Shown: positions 16,720 to 25,266 of the stretch, one piece after another
Layout of the letters: every line of letters begins with the position of its first letter
Numbering within the stretch: position 1 is the stretch's first letter
Assembly: GCA_022447225.1 (NCBI GenBank)
Contig: JAKVAZ010000002.1
Span: 1 to 64,000, forward strand
Source of the DNA: Fuerstiella sp.
GTDB taxonomy: Bacteria > Planctomycetota > Planctomycetia > Planctomycetales > Planctomycetaceae
Direction of reading: 5' to 3'
DNA length: 64,000 nt
The notes under the pieces: model-generated
Databases searched by the model: none
The model's input: only the letters and a program-made list of their open reading frames with translations
Told to the model about the DNA's origin: nothing
Position numbers and translations under genes: made by a program

Positions 16720-17748
16720 ATGAAAGCAATTCGATTTGATGAGCCGCGTCGGCTGATTCCGGTGGACGTTCCGGACCCTGGGGATCCGCGACCAGGTCAG
16801 GCCCTGGTCGGTACTCATCAGATGGGGATCTGCGGCACTGACATCAGTGGGTACCTGGGCAAAATGCCGTTCTTTAGCTATCCCCGTATTCCAGGACACG
16901 AACTGGGTGTCGAAGTTCTGGCGGTTGCTGATGATGTCACCGGTGTCAAAGCAGGTGACCGGTGCAGTGTTGAACCTTATATGAACTGCGGACACTGTTA
17001 TGCGTGCCGTGGTGGCCATCCCAACTGCTGCGAATCGCTTGAAGTCATTGGGGTGATGGTCGATGGCGGATTGTGCGAACGGTTTCTTATTCGGGCGGAT
17101 AAGCTGCATCCCTCTGAGCATCTGTCGATGGAACAACTGGCGATTGTGGAGACACTGGCGATTGGTCGTCACGCTGCAAATCGAGGTGAACCTCAGGCCG
17201 ACCGGCACGTGCTGATTATTGGCGCCGGACCGATCGGGCTGGCGACGCTGGAATTCACACGACTGTCCGGGGCGATCATTACGGTTCTGGACATGAATCC
17301 GGAACGACTGGAATTCTGTAAATCAAACTATGGAGTCGCTCATACTATTTTATATACCGGTGATGGAACAGAACTGAAACGTGTGCTGGAGATCACCGGC
17401 GGGGATCGCTATGCCCTTGTGACGGATGCAACGGGCAGTCGGCAGTCCATGTCGAATGCTGTTCAGTATGTGGCACATACGGGAAGCCTGGTATATGTTG
17501 GTATTACAACTCAGGAGCTCTCCTTTCCCCATCCGGCAATACACAAACCGGAACTGACAATTAAGGCGTCCCGGAATGCTTTGCCGGCGGACTTTCCGGC
17601 TATTATCAAACTGATTGAAGACGGCACCGTCAATACGGAGCCCTGGATCACTCACCGGACAACTTTCGATTCAGTTGTTGACGACTTTGATTCATTCACA
17701 AAGCCGGAAACCGGTGTGATCAAGGCTGTCATCAGTGTGGCCGACTGA
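16720..17748 (+). CDS. Zinc-dependent alcohol dehydrogenase, L-galactonate 5-dehydrogenase-like
   Basis: 342 residues from the ATG at 16720, preceded by GGAAAG. Medium-chain dehydrogenase with catalytic zinc ligands Cys 38 (MGICGTDI), His 60 and Glu 61 (GHE), and structural zinc cysteines 90, 93, 96 and 104 (CGHCYACRGGHPNCC). The NAD-binding segment is IIGAGPIGLATLEF, with an acidic residue after strand two (VLDMNPERL) indicating NAD+ preference. From memory, MPFFSYPR and the C-terminal ASRNALPADF region resemble E. coli LgoD/YjjN, which oxidises L-galactonate to D-tagaturonate. The next gene encodes a tagaturonate epimerase-family protein, which supports a sugar-acid role. Substrate remains inferred. 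Confidence 0.82.
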   Translation: MKAIRFDEPRRLIPVDVPDPGDPRPGQALVGTHQMGICGTDISGYLGKMPFFSYPRIPGHELGVEVLAVADDVTGVKAGDRCSVEPYMNCGHCYACRGGHPNCCESLEVIGVMVDGGLCERFLIRADKLHPSEHLSMEQLAIVETLAIGRHAANRGEPQADRHVLIIGAGPIGLATLEFTRLSGAIITVLDMNPERLEFCKSNYGVAHTILYTGDGTELKRVLEITGGDRYALVTDATGSRQSMSNAVQYVAHTGSLVYVGITTQELSFPHPAIHKPELTIKASRNALPADFPAIIKLIEDGTVNTEPWITHRTTFDSVVDDFDSFTKPETGVIKAVISVAD

Positions 17749-17754
17749 ATACCG

Positions 17755-17788
17755 AAGTCGGACCTGCAGGCAGAATGCCGACTTTTTC
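17755..17788 (+). terminator. Rho-independent terminator after the dehydrogenase
   Basis: AAGTCGG (17755-17761) pairs with CCGACTT (17778-17784) around a 16-nt loop containing the palindrome CCTGCAGG, followed by a run of Ts. It begins 7 nt past the stop codon. It implies that the downstream epimerase gene has its own promoter or depends on read-through. Confidence 0.6.
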
Positions 17789-17901
17789 AACTGTCGCTGC
17801 CGATCCGCAGATCAAACCTGAATGTTTTACAAGCCGATGATTTTAGAAACGCGGAATTTAAGCCGTCGGCACGGATCAACTTTTGGAAGATTGAACTCAG
17901 A

Positions 17902-19167
17902 ATGAACTGCGAAACACTTGGGCTGGCTCCTTCGTTTGGATTTGGAGATCGTATCGGTACGGCGACCCCCGGTCATGTGGAGTCGATGAAGCGCGCGGGG
18001 TCAGGAATTGAACCCGTGTTTCCGCAACAGTCCATTCGCGAGATGACTCGAACGCGACGGACGGCCCGACAGGTGATGGACGATGCACTGATTGGAGCAC
18101 GCACAGCGGGCTGGACCGGTCGTGTCGGGGCCGACGCCGATCATCTGAAGACTACGGAAGACGTCGACGTTACGGTCGCGGCCGGTTTTACGTTTTTTAC
18201 GATTGATCCGTCGGACCATGTGGACCAGGCGGCCGACGACTACCGCGAATCAGAAATTCGTACTCGGTTTGAAGCGGTTCGGGAATCAGCTCCGTGGTTC
18301 CGTGAGTACACCGGACACAGCATTTCGCTCTCAACAGGGACAACGGTGGAACTGTCAGAAGAAGCCTGTATGCGGGCCGCCGTCAAATACGGACCGGCAA
18401 TCGCTCACGCTCAGGAAATGGGAAGTTACATCAAAAAGGTGCACGAGTCCGTCGGTCGCGATCATGAGATCGAATTGTCTGTGGATGAAACAGCACAGGC
18501 GACAACTCTGGCCGAACACTACATCGTTGCCGACCAGTGTCTGCAGAGCGGGATGAAGCTGGTCAGTCTGGCGCCTCGCTTCATCGGTGATTTCGAAAAG
18601 GGAGTGGACTATAAGGGTGATTTAGATGCCCTTGAAGCATCGCTTTCAGAGCATGCGGCAATTGCTGAGTTACTCGGTGGCTATAAACTGAGTCTACACT
18701 CGGGATCAGACAAATTGTCGATGTACAGTGTGCTGGCCCGGACAACGCAGGGACGATTTCATGTCAAGACTGCGGGGACCAGTTATCTGGAAGCGCTCCG
18801 CGTGGTGGCTCGACATGATGCGGACTTGTTTCGTCGTATCATTAGTTTTTCCCGAAGTCGCTATGAAACAGATCGCGCTACGTACCATGTGTCTGCAACA
18901 TTGGATTCTGCACCGACAGTGGCCGATGTCAGTGATGTGGTGGAATTGGAACGCGAATACCTGGAACTTTGGTCTGAGGTTCCCGAGGGCAGGGGATTTA
19001 GCCGGCCTGGTCGGCAGATTCTTCACTGTACGTTTGGATCCACATTGACGGATCCCGAGCTGGGTCCGGCTGTTCGTTCTGTACTGGACGAATATCCGGA
19101 GACGTGGACCGATGTTCTGGCAGAGCATTTTGCCAGACATTTACAGGCACTGCAGAACGGGATGTAG
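17902..19167 (+). CDS. uxaE: Tagaturonate epimerase (UxaE)-family protein
   Basis: 421 residues. Resembles the UxaE family, whose characterised member in Thermotoga interconverts D-tagaturonate and D-fructuronate. Recognisable stretches are GLAPSFGFGDRIG at the N-terminus, ADADHLKTTEDVD, GFTFFTIDPSDHVD, LAPRFIGDFEKGVDY and YKLSLHSGSDKLSMY, consistent with a TIM-barrel carbohydrate epimerase using a metal ion. The preceding gene is an L-galactonate dehydrogenase-like enzyme that would supply D-tagaturonate, so the pair could channel L-galactonate into hexuronate catabolism. No uxuA/uxuB/uxaC gene is in view. Confidence 0.78.
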   Translation: MNCETLGLAPSFGFGDRIGTATPGHVESMKRAGSGIEPVFPQQSIREMTRTRRTARQVMDDALIGARTAGWTGRVGADADHLKTTEDVDVTVAAGFTFFTIDPSDHVDQAADDYRESEIRTRFEAVRESAPWFREYTGHSISLSTGTTVELSEEACMRAAVKYGPAIAHAQEMGSYIKKVHESVGRDHEIELSVDETAQATTLAEHYIVADQCLQSGMKLVSLAPRFIGDFEKGVDYKGDLDALEASLSEHAAIAELLGGYKLSLHSGSDKLSMYSVLARTTQGRFHVKTAGTSYLEALRVVARHDADLFRRIISFSRSRYETDRATYHVSATLDSAPTVADVSDVVELEREYLELWSEVPEGRGFSRPGRQILHCTFGSTLTDPELGPAVRSVLDEYPETWTDVLAEHFARHLQALQNGM

Positions 19168-19576
19168 GCACGGGACAGGTGTCAGTAATGGTTTGACGGT
19201 TTTGGTTTCCGACTGAACTCGGTGACTTTCCCAAATGAGCGATCAGTCGAACCAGCGCAAACATTGCTATGTGGTGATCAGTTCACACACGCGTTCACCT
19301 TCCGGCAGGTAATACCAATAAGCAGGTTGTCCGGTTCGGATTCTATCGCTGCCACGACATTTGCCGCCTTCAAAACATTGGTGTTGGCCAGCTGCAGCTC
19401 ATCGCTGTCCTGCCTGTGTATGTGACACTCCCTATTTTCAGACTCCGCCGCCAGCAGGTTGTGCGGTCCCCGGTCGCTGATCTTCTCCGCATATCCTTCC
19501 GGACCGTGGTTCAGGACGAACAGTTGACCCCACATCGTGTTAAGTCGTCGCCGACATTTTAGAACGATATTCGAAT
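19168..19576. other. Intergenic stretch; possible minor reading frame on minus strand
   Basis: About 410 nt between convergent genes. A minus-strand frame at 19278-19535 (85 codons, ATG 41 nt after the adaptor gene's stop) begins with GQLFVLNHGPEGYAEKISDRG, faintly like a propeller fragment. I cannot assign it and do not call it a gene. Confidence 0.3.
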
Positions 19577-21124
19577 TTAATGAGTATGCCCGTGATGGGG
19601 ATCAACAGGACCACCGGACTGGCTGTGGAGTGCCATCTGCATCCGGTGTGCTCCTGTCCATGCGATCCGATTGCCCGGTGAAATTGCTCCATTACGTTCA
19701 ATCACAACGAACAGTGGGTCACGATATTTAACACGAACGGCAACACGGTCGAAATGTGGGCCATGTTTTCTGAATACGTAGTTCTCGGCTCCCTGTTTCG
19801 CGACCGCCTGGGCTGGAAGCACAAGCTGATTTGGCCAGCGACTGAAGGGGATTCGTAATTGTACGCGTTGTCCGATTAACCATGCCCATTCCACAAAACT
19901 CGCATCGCCACGATGATGTGTGCCGGTGATATGGTTTGAAAGTGCTGCGAAGAACCGGATTGACCGGGACTCGGGGTCCACTTCGTTTTGCAGATATTCA
20001 ATATGCAGTTCTTCGACCGTTTCCAAAATTCCTCCGGGCTGTTCGAATACTGCGGTGACACTGTATTGTTCGCGCAGTGCCAGTCGCAGAGTCGGGATGT
20101 CCTGTTCCAGCGCCCGTCCTTCAATCAGCAGTTCACTGTAATCCTTCAGAACGCACAATGTGGTTCCTGCAGAAACCACCTGTCCCTTATGGACATTGAG
20201 ACGTTCCAGGATCAGCAGTCGGCTGACTTCGGCCGACCTGTGATGTTCTTTTGCTTTCTGAGACAGACTGGCCGGCTGATGCTGTTGTCGGTCAGTCTCG
20301 CTGCTGTCGGCCGCGGGAGCAAACAGTTCGAGCTCACGGATGAGTCGACGGCTAGTGACGATGGACTGAATCTGTTTGTTGGAGAGTCCGTGGAGTTTCA
20401 GTGACTCACGCTGAGCGTTCTGCAGTGATGTGAGTTTGTCTCGTTCATACTCTCGTTCCAGCAGCAGTCTGCCGGGAACCGCCTGACTGCGGGTCACTTC
20501 TCTCAGCCGTTCAATTTCATGTTCCGCCACATCCAGTTCGCCGATGGTCTGGAGGAACTCGGTCTGGAGCTGAAGCAGATCTTCGTGCGTCAGCCGAATA
20601 CGGAACAACAGGCTGCCAGGAGGAACCGCTTCCCCCTGAGTGGTGTGAACATGAGTGATCATTCCGGTCATTGGTGTTGCCACCTGCACGTCCGTGCGCC
20701 CGGATCGTGCCACGACCTCCCCCGGTACGGTGATGGGGCGCCAGAATGCATTCAATTCAACCGTGCGAATCTGTTCTGAGACAAGTCCCAGATTCCTTTG
20801 AGCTTTGGCTGACAACTCCAGCATATTTAATTGATGGTCAGGTGAGTCATTTGAGTGTTGATGACTGTCAGTGTGATTATGTCCGTGGCCACCATGATCA
20901 TCTTTGCCGTGGGTTCCGGTGCGGTCATGCGCATGCCCACCATCACGATCAGTGTGAGGCGACGCTGGGGAACCGGGTGTATCGCTTGCCGGCGTGGACT
21001 CCGGGTTTGGCCTGGATATCAGAGCCGGAAGCGGAGGCATCCATTGTCGTACCGCCGCAGTTCCTGCCACGAAGACTGCAATGAGTATCACGGGGCTGAA
21101 GATTCGACTGGACTGGTTATTCAT
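19577..21124 (-). CDS. Histidine-rich HlyD/RND-type periplasmic adaptor protein
   Basis: 515 residues. A membrane anchor at the N-terminus (about 10-26) is followed by a His/Asp/Gly-rich linker at about 55-95 (e.g. GGHGHNHTDSHQHSND) and ends in HHGHTH. The adaptor core starts near RPITVPGEVVARSGRTDVQVATPMTGMITHVHTTQGEAVPPGSLL-type lipoyl/barrel-sandwich sequence, then a long helical hairpin (about 185-270), a second lipoyl half (VSAGTTLCVLKDYSELLIEG) and beta-barrel. CusB/CzcB-type adaptors bind metal and couple an inner-membrane RND pump to an outer-membrane channel. No pump or channel gene is adjacent, so it is an orphan here. Metal binding is inferred from the histidines. Confidence 0.8.
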   Translation of the reverse strand: MNNQSSRIFSPVILIAVFVAGTAAVRQWMPPLPALISRPNPESTPASDTPGSPASPHTDRDGGHAHDRTGTHGKDDHGGHGHNHTDSHQHSNDSPDHQLNMLELSAKAQRNLGLVSEQIRTVELNAFWRPITVPGEVVARSGRTDVQVATPMTGMITHVHTTQGEAVPPGSLLFRIRLTHEDLLQLQTEFLQTIGELDVAEHEIERLREVTRSQAVPGRLLLEREYERDKLTSLQNAQRESLKLHGLSNKQIQSIVTSRRLIRELELFAPAADSSETDRQQHQPASLSQKAKEHHRSAEVSRLLILERLNVHKGQVVSAGTTLCVLKDYSELLIEGRALEQDIPTLRLALREQYSVTAVFEQPGGILETVEELHIEYLQNEVDPESRSIRFFAALSNHITGTHHRGDASFVEWAWLIGQRVQLRIPFSRWPNQLVLPAQAVAKQGAENYVFRKHGPHFDRVAVRVKYRDPLFVVIERNGAISPGNRIAWTGAHRMQMALHSQSGGPVDPHHGHTH

Positions 21125-21596
21125 CGGATGCCCGTGTTTAAGCTGTGCTGAACGTGGTCATGCTTCAGATAGGTCGGGTTAACCAATTTTGCCGGATGCG
21201 TACCTGTTGGATGTTACGGGGAAAACGATCCAGCAAGTTTAACAGTAATAGAAAGACTGGAGGTCGATAAATTCACGAAGAGCTGCAGGACCCGGCCTGT
21301 GACCGGGCAAATCGGGGTTGCCTTCCGTTGAGTCAGCCGAAATTCAGTGTCTGCCGGAAGTGCCTTAATTGCAGGGAATCCCTTCATTTATCGTGAATTG
21401 TCGATCCTGGCCTGAGGATTCGGTCGATCGGCAGCAGATCTGGATTGATCGGGAGGACAACGTCGGTACAATTTCGGCACCTGACAGGGAGCCCGATTGC
21501 CGTGTTCCCGATTCTCGTTTTCGCAGTAAAGCGTTTCAGGGTTTCGAGGGTAGCATGCCTTCGTCTGCCCCGCTTTGTGCAGTTCAAAGGTTTCTT
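21125..21596. other. Divergent intergenic region upstream of rpsO
   Basis: About 470 nt separating the adaptor gene and rpsO. A plausible rpsO promoter lies at 21445-21472. The reading frame upstream and in frame with rpsO (from 21369) does not look like a protein extension and is treated as untranslated leader. A short GC-rich dyad (CCCGG/CCGGG) sits near 21290-21305. Confidence 0.45.
21445..21472 (+). promoter_or_regulatory. Putative sigma-70-type promoter of rpsO
   Basis: TTGATC (21445-21450) and TACAAT (21467-21472) are separated by 16 nt and match the -35/-10 consensus at four and five of six positions. It would leave an untranslated leader of roughly 115 nt before the rpsO ATG, long enough for S15 autoregulatory structure. 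Confidence 0.4.
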
Positions 21597-21866
21597 ATGG
21601 CAATTTCGCCGGAATTAAAACAACGTCTGATCAAGGAATTCGGACGGGGAGAAGGTGATACGGGGTCGCCCCACGTTCAGATTGCTGTTCTGACCCACGG
21701 AATTCAGAATCTGACGCAGCACCTTAAAACTCACAATAAGGATCATTCGAGCCGTCGTGGGCTCCTGGCAATGGTTAGTAGACGCCGTCGTCTGCTGGAT
21801 TATCTTAAGGCGAAAACTCCCGAAGATTATGTAACCATTATCGGCCAGTTGGGAATTCGTAAATAG
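21597..21866 (+). CDS. rpsO: 30S ribosomal protein S15
   Basis: 89 residues, the normal size of bacterial S15, an early 16S rRNA-binding protein that nucleates the platform of the small subunit. Recognised by [33 protein letters not shown] and [14 protein letters not shown]. The ATG at 21597 is the only start that gives the right N-terminus ([16 protein letters not shown]). It is followed by a strong terminator and then pnp, the classical rpsO-pnp order. Confidence 0.98.
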   Translation: MAISPELKQRLIKEFGRGEGDTGSPHVQIAVLTHGIQNLTQHLKTHNKDHSSRRGLLAMVSRRRRLLDYLKAKTPEDYVTIIGQLGIRK

Positions 21867-21874
21867 TGATGAAG

Positions 21875-21901
21875 AGCGTCGCGAATTCGACGCTTTTGTT
21901 T
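21875..21901 (+). terminator. Rho-independent terminator after rpsO
   Basis: AGCGTCG (21875-21881) pairs perfectly with CGACGCT (21888-21894) around a 6-nt loop (CGAATT), followed by TTTGTTT. It starts 9 nt past the rpsO stop and should separate rpsO from pnp transcription at least partly. Confidence 0.82.
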
Positions 21902-22288
21902 GTAGGTGTGTTGAGTTGCTGTGTGGCAATTCAGCATGGGAACCTGACGTTTGGAATGTTTGTGTCCAGGTCAGAGTGTTCCGTTGATGATTACAGATAG
22001 TTGTTTGTTTGCTGACTGCTGCCGCAGGTCTGTCGCGGAGTGCCGCCACCTGGGGCGACTTTGGAGTTGTCGGAAATTGCAGGCGTAGCTGATGTTGTTG
22101 ACGCCCACCGGATTTTCTGAAAATCCAGTATTGGTCGTTGCCGGAGACATTTGACGTATCTTGTATGCACCGGGATGGTGCTCTGCTTGCGTTCCTGATG
22201 CCGTGAAGTTGCTTTACGTGCGAAATACGTGACTTGATTCTGCGATCATGCAGTCTTTGCTCCGGCTAAGCCGGGTAAGGAACTGATC
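21902..22288 (+). other. Intergenic leader between rpsO terminator and pnp
   Basis: About 390 nt with no gene. It holds a near-perfect palindrome, GGATTTTC-T-GAAAATCC (22111-22127), and a tight CCGGC-TAA-GCCGG hairpin (22262-22274) directly before the pnp Shine-Dalgarno (TAAGGA). In other bacteria pnp expression is controlled through structures in its leader, so these are candidates for such control. No clear promoter was found. Confidence 0.4.
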
Positions 22289-24415
22289 GTGAAGAATGTG
22301 ACTGTTGATTGTCAAATTGGAGGCCGCACATTATCTCTCAATTCCGGCCAGCTGGCAAAACAGGCCAGTGGATCTGTGTTGATCCAGCTGGGAGAAACAA
22401 GTGTTTTTGTAGCCTCTCAGACCGGACCATCTCGTCCGGGAACTAACTTTTTCCCACTGACCGTTGACTACCGAGAACGTTTTGCGGCAGCTGGTAAATT
22501 CGCCGGGGGATATCTCAAACGAGAAGGTCGTCCAACGACGCGTGAGATTCTCACCTGTCGATTGACAGACCGTCCAATTCGTCCATTGTTTCCTGACGGA
22601 TTCCGGGACGAAGTCCAGGTCATGTCCAATGTGATGTCCGTCGATGGGGAAAACGATCCGGACGTCTTGAGTATCACCGGTGCCAGTGCTGCACTCATGA
22701 TTTCGGGGATGCCGTTCCGCGGTCCCATTGCTGCTGTGCGCATTGGGCTGATTGATAATGAGCTGATCCTGATGCCGACCGTTCAGCAACAGGCAGAAAG
22801 CACGCTGGACCTGATCGTCGCTGGTTCACAAGACGCGGTATTGATGATCGAAGGATTTGCCGATCAGCTGCCGGAAAAGGAAATGGGCGATGCAATCATG
22901 TTTGGTCACAAACATGTCCAGACTTTGTGTCGTCTCCAGGAAGAACTGGTGAAAGAGCTGGGGGTCGAAGCACCCGAAATTCCGACTCCGGTTGATAATC
23001 CGTTTGACAAAATTCTGCAGTCTGACGCGGCAGATAAACTTCGCGATGCAAAAACGTCAGGTGATAAGAAAGATCGCAATGACAATGTTCGCGAACTGAA
23101 AGCTTCGCTTCTTGAAAAATATTTCCCGGAAGATGCCGAAGAGACTGCCGATGGGCTCACCAAGGCACAGTTTGGCGATGCGTTCTACAAGCTGGAAGCC
23201 CAGATCGTTCGCGATCTGCTGCTCAGTGGCAAACGACTTGACGGACGTGCTCCGGGAGACCTGCGGGATGTTTCCTGCGAAGTGTCCCGCATTCCACAAG
23301 TTCATGGTTCTGCCGTGTTCACGCGTGGCGAAACACAGTCTTTGGCGACCATTGCCCTGGGAACAACGCGCGACCAGCAGCGCAGTGACGGTCTTTTCGG
23401 CGAACAGGCCGATCGATTCATGCTGCACTATTACTTTCCGTCCTTCTCTGTCGGCGAATGTCGTCCGATTCGAGGCCCAGGGCGTCGTGAAATCGGTCAT
23501 GGCTGTCTGGCGGAACGATCCGTTAAGCCCGTTATACCGGACTCCGATAAGTTTCCGTATACGATTCGCATCATCTCGGATATTCTCGAATCGAACGGCA
23601 GCAGCTCAATGGCCTCCGTCTGCAGTGCCACACTGGCACTGATGGATGCAGGTGTTCCCATTCGTCAGCCCGTGGCCGGAATTTCGATTGGACTCGTTCA
23701 GGAAGGTGACAGTCACATTCTTCTGACCGATATCATGGGCGAGGAAGACCACTTCGGAGAAATGGACTTCAAAGTGGCGGGCACTGGTCGCGGTGTTACG
23801 GGAATTCAGCTGGATCTGAAGAATGATGGCATCACCGAGGATGTGATTCGCGAAACGCTCGATCAGGCGCTTGGTGCTCGTAAAAATCTGTTGCGAACGA
23901 TGCTGGGTGCCATCCGCCGTCCGCGACAGGAGGTTGCTGCAACTGCGCCACGACTGGTTCAGACCAGCATTAATCCTGAAAAAATTGGTCTGTTGATCGG
24001 ACCTGGCGGTAAGACGATTCGGGCAATGCAGGAAGAGACTGGTGCCCAAATCGATATTTCCGAAGATGGCACTGTGACGATTTCCGGAGAGAATGCTGCT
24101 GCCGCTGATGCCGCTCTGGCCCGCGTGGAAGCTCTGACCGAAGAGATTCAGGTTGGCCGGATTTATAACGGCAAGGTTACATCCATCAAAGATTTTGGAG
24201 CGTTCATTGAAATCGCTCCGGGCAAAGACGGATTATGTCACATTAGTGAACTGTCAGACGGCTTCGTTAAGAACGTTAACGACGTTTGCAGCGTGGGCGA
24301 TGTAATGGATGTCAAAGTCATTGCCGTCGACGATCAGAATCGTGTCAAACTTTCTCGTAAGGCCGTTCTCGCTGAGAATGCTCCGGACGAAGAGGAAGAA
24401 GCAGTCGAGTTCTGA
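22289..24415 (+). CDS. pnp: Polyribonucleotide nucleotidyltransferase (PNPase)
   Basis: 708 residues, usual family length. Phosphorolytic 3'-5' exoribonuclease of the degradosome. Start is GTG after TAAGGA. Two RNase PH-like domains are visible (FFPLTVDYRERFAAAGKFAGG with RPIRPLFPDGFRDEVQ; then RLDGRAPGDLRDVSCEVS, HYYFPSFSVGECRPIRGPGRREIGHGCLAERS and DIMGEEDHFGEMDFKVAGT with catalytic acids). A KH domain with GLLIGPGGKTIRAMQEETG follows, then an S1 domain (VGRIYNGKVTSIKDFGAFIEIAPGKDGLCHISEL). It lies downstream of rpsO as in many bacteria. Confidence 0.98.
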   Translation: MKNVTVDCQIGGRTLSLNSGQLAKQASGSVLIQLGETSVFVASQTGPSRPGTNFFPLTVDYRERFAAAGKFAGGYLKREGRPTTREILTCRLTDRPIRPLFPDGFRDEVQVMSNVMSVDGENDPDVLSITGASAALMISGMPFRGPIAAVRIGLIDNELILMPTVQQQAESTLDLIVAGSQDAVLMIEGFADQLPEKEMGDAIMFGHKHVQTLCRLQEELVKELGVEAPEIPTPVDNPFDKILQSDAADKLRDAKTSGDKKDRNDNVRELKASLLEKYFPEDAEETADGLTKAQFGDAFYKLEAQIVRDLLLSGKRLDGRAPGDLRDVSCEVSRIPQVHGSAVFTRGETQSLATIALGTTRDQQRSDGLFGEQADRFMLHYYFPSFSVGECRPIRGPGRREIGHGCLAERSVKPVIPDSDKFPYTIRIISDILESNGSSSMASVCSATLALMDAGVPIRQPVAGISIGLVQEGDSHILLTDIMGEEDHFGEMDFKVAGTGRGVTGIQLDLKNDGITEDVIRETLDQALGARKNLLRTMLGAIRRPRQEVAATAPRLVQTSINPEKIGLLIGPGGKTIRAMQEETGAQIDISEDGTVTISGENAAAADAALARVEALTEEIQVGRIYNGKVTSIKDFGAFIEIAPGKDGLCHISELSDGFVKNVNDVCSVGDVMDVKVIAVDDQNRVKLSRKAVLAENAPDEEEEAVEF

Positions 24416-24479
24416 TTCGGTGTTTGGCAAGACTCTCACTCAGAGCTGAATCCTGAATGTCGTTCGCAATCCAGCTGCT

Positions 24480-24501
24480 CTGTCTCCCTGTCGGGAGACA
24501 G
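24480..24501 (+). other. Perfect hairpin after pnp
   Basis: CTGTCTCCC (24480-24488) and GGGAGACAG (24493-24501) form a 9-bp stem with a TGTC loop 64 nt past the pnp stop. No U-run follows, so it may be a 3' stabilising hairpin for the pnp mRNA. Its presence argues that the histidine kinase starts after it, at 24544. Confidence 0.45.
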
Positions 24502-24543
24502 AGACTGTTCTCCGGGCCTGTCTCGGCACTTCCGGATCATCCT

Positions 24544-25266
24544 ATGACATCCAATCTGGCGAGTTCCGAACGCGAGCGTCTGCAGGCCAGGAGTACCGAA
24601 CTGGCTACGTTGGCCGGTGGACTGGCCCATGAGATTCGTAATCCACTTTCGACAATCGGTATGCATCTGGAGCTATTGGCCGAAGATCTCGATCAGGAAG
24701 AATCAGCTCGCTCCAGACGGATGCTGGAGCGAGTGACCAAGCTGCAGCACGAGTGTCATCAGCTGGAGGAAATTCTCAACGCGTTCCTGCAGTTTGCACG
24801 CGCCGGTGAACCACAGCGGGAAGTCGGGAGTCTTAACGAAACGGTCACCAGATATTTGGAGTTTCTTGATCCGCTGACGGGTGAGCATAACGTGGAGGTG
24901 CGGCCGCATCTTGACGCAAATCTTCCGGAGATCCCGCTGGATACAGCTCTGTTCCGGCAGGTGCTCAACAATTTGGGCCGTAATGCACTGCAGGCAATGC
25001 CGGATGGTGGAACTCTGGAGTTCATCACAACCGTTCGGGATGGTAAGATTGTTCTGGAAGTTATCGACACCGGCCGTGGAATGGACGAAAAAACGCGAGA
25101 TCGAATGTTCCAGGCATTTTTTTCGACACGATCCAGCGGCAGTGGACTGGGATTGCCGACTGTGAGACGTATTATTGAAGCCCATAACGGCACAATAAGT
25201 TGTGACAGTGAGCCCGGTCAGGGGACTCGATTCACGGTTCAGCTGCCAATCCATTTCCAACCGTAA
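24544..25266 (+). CDS. Sensor histidine kinase (NtrB/AtoS-like, no sensor domain)
   Basis: 240 residues from ATG 24544 (the frame is open from 24457, but a hairpin occupies that stretch). HisKA with H-box [11 protein letters not shown] (His 29), then a HATPase_c domain with N-box [13 protein letters not shown]1 DTGRGM, F-box [16 protein letters not shown]. No transmembrane segment, PAS or GAF domain is visible, so the signal is probably cytoplasmic or supplied by a partner. Its stop codon overlaps the start of the response regulator by one base (TAATG), implying translational coupling. Confidence 0.9.
   Translation: MTSNLASSERERLQARSTELATLAGGLAHEIRNPLSTIGMHLELLAEDLDQEESARSRRMLERVTKLQHECHQLEEILNAFLQFARAGEPQREVGSLNETVTRYLEFLDPLTGEHNVEVRPHLDANLPEIPLDTALFRQVLNNLGRNALQAMPDGGTLEFITTVRDGKIVLEVIDTGRGMDEKTRDRMFQAFFSTRSSGSGLGLPTVRRIIEAHNGTISCDSEPGQGTRFTVQLPIHFQP

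Noticed and set aside
18001-18025. tRNA T-arm-like AATTGAACCCG inside the epimerase gene
   Set aside because: Lies within a well-supported coding sequence and lacks other tRNA parts.
19278-19535. 85-codon minus-strand frame after the adaptor gene
   Set aside because: No recognised family, no Shine-Dalgarno and only a vague propeller-like stretch.
21369-21596. In-frame N-terminal extension of S15
   Set aside because: S15 proteins begin at the MAISPELK start; the upstream part has no protein character and contains a plausible promoter.
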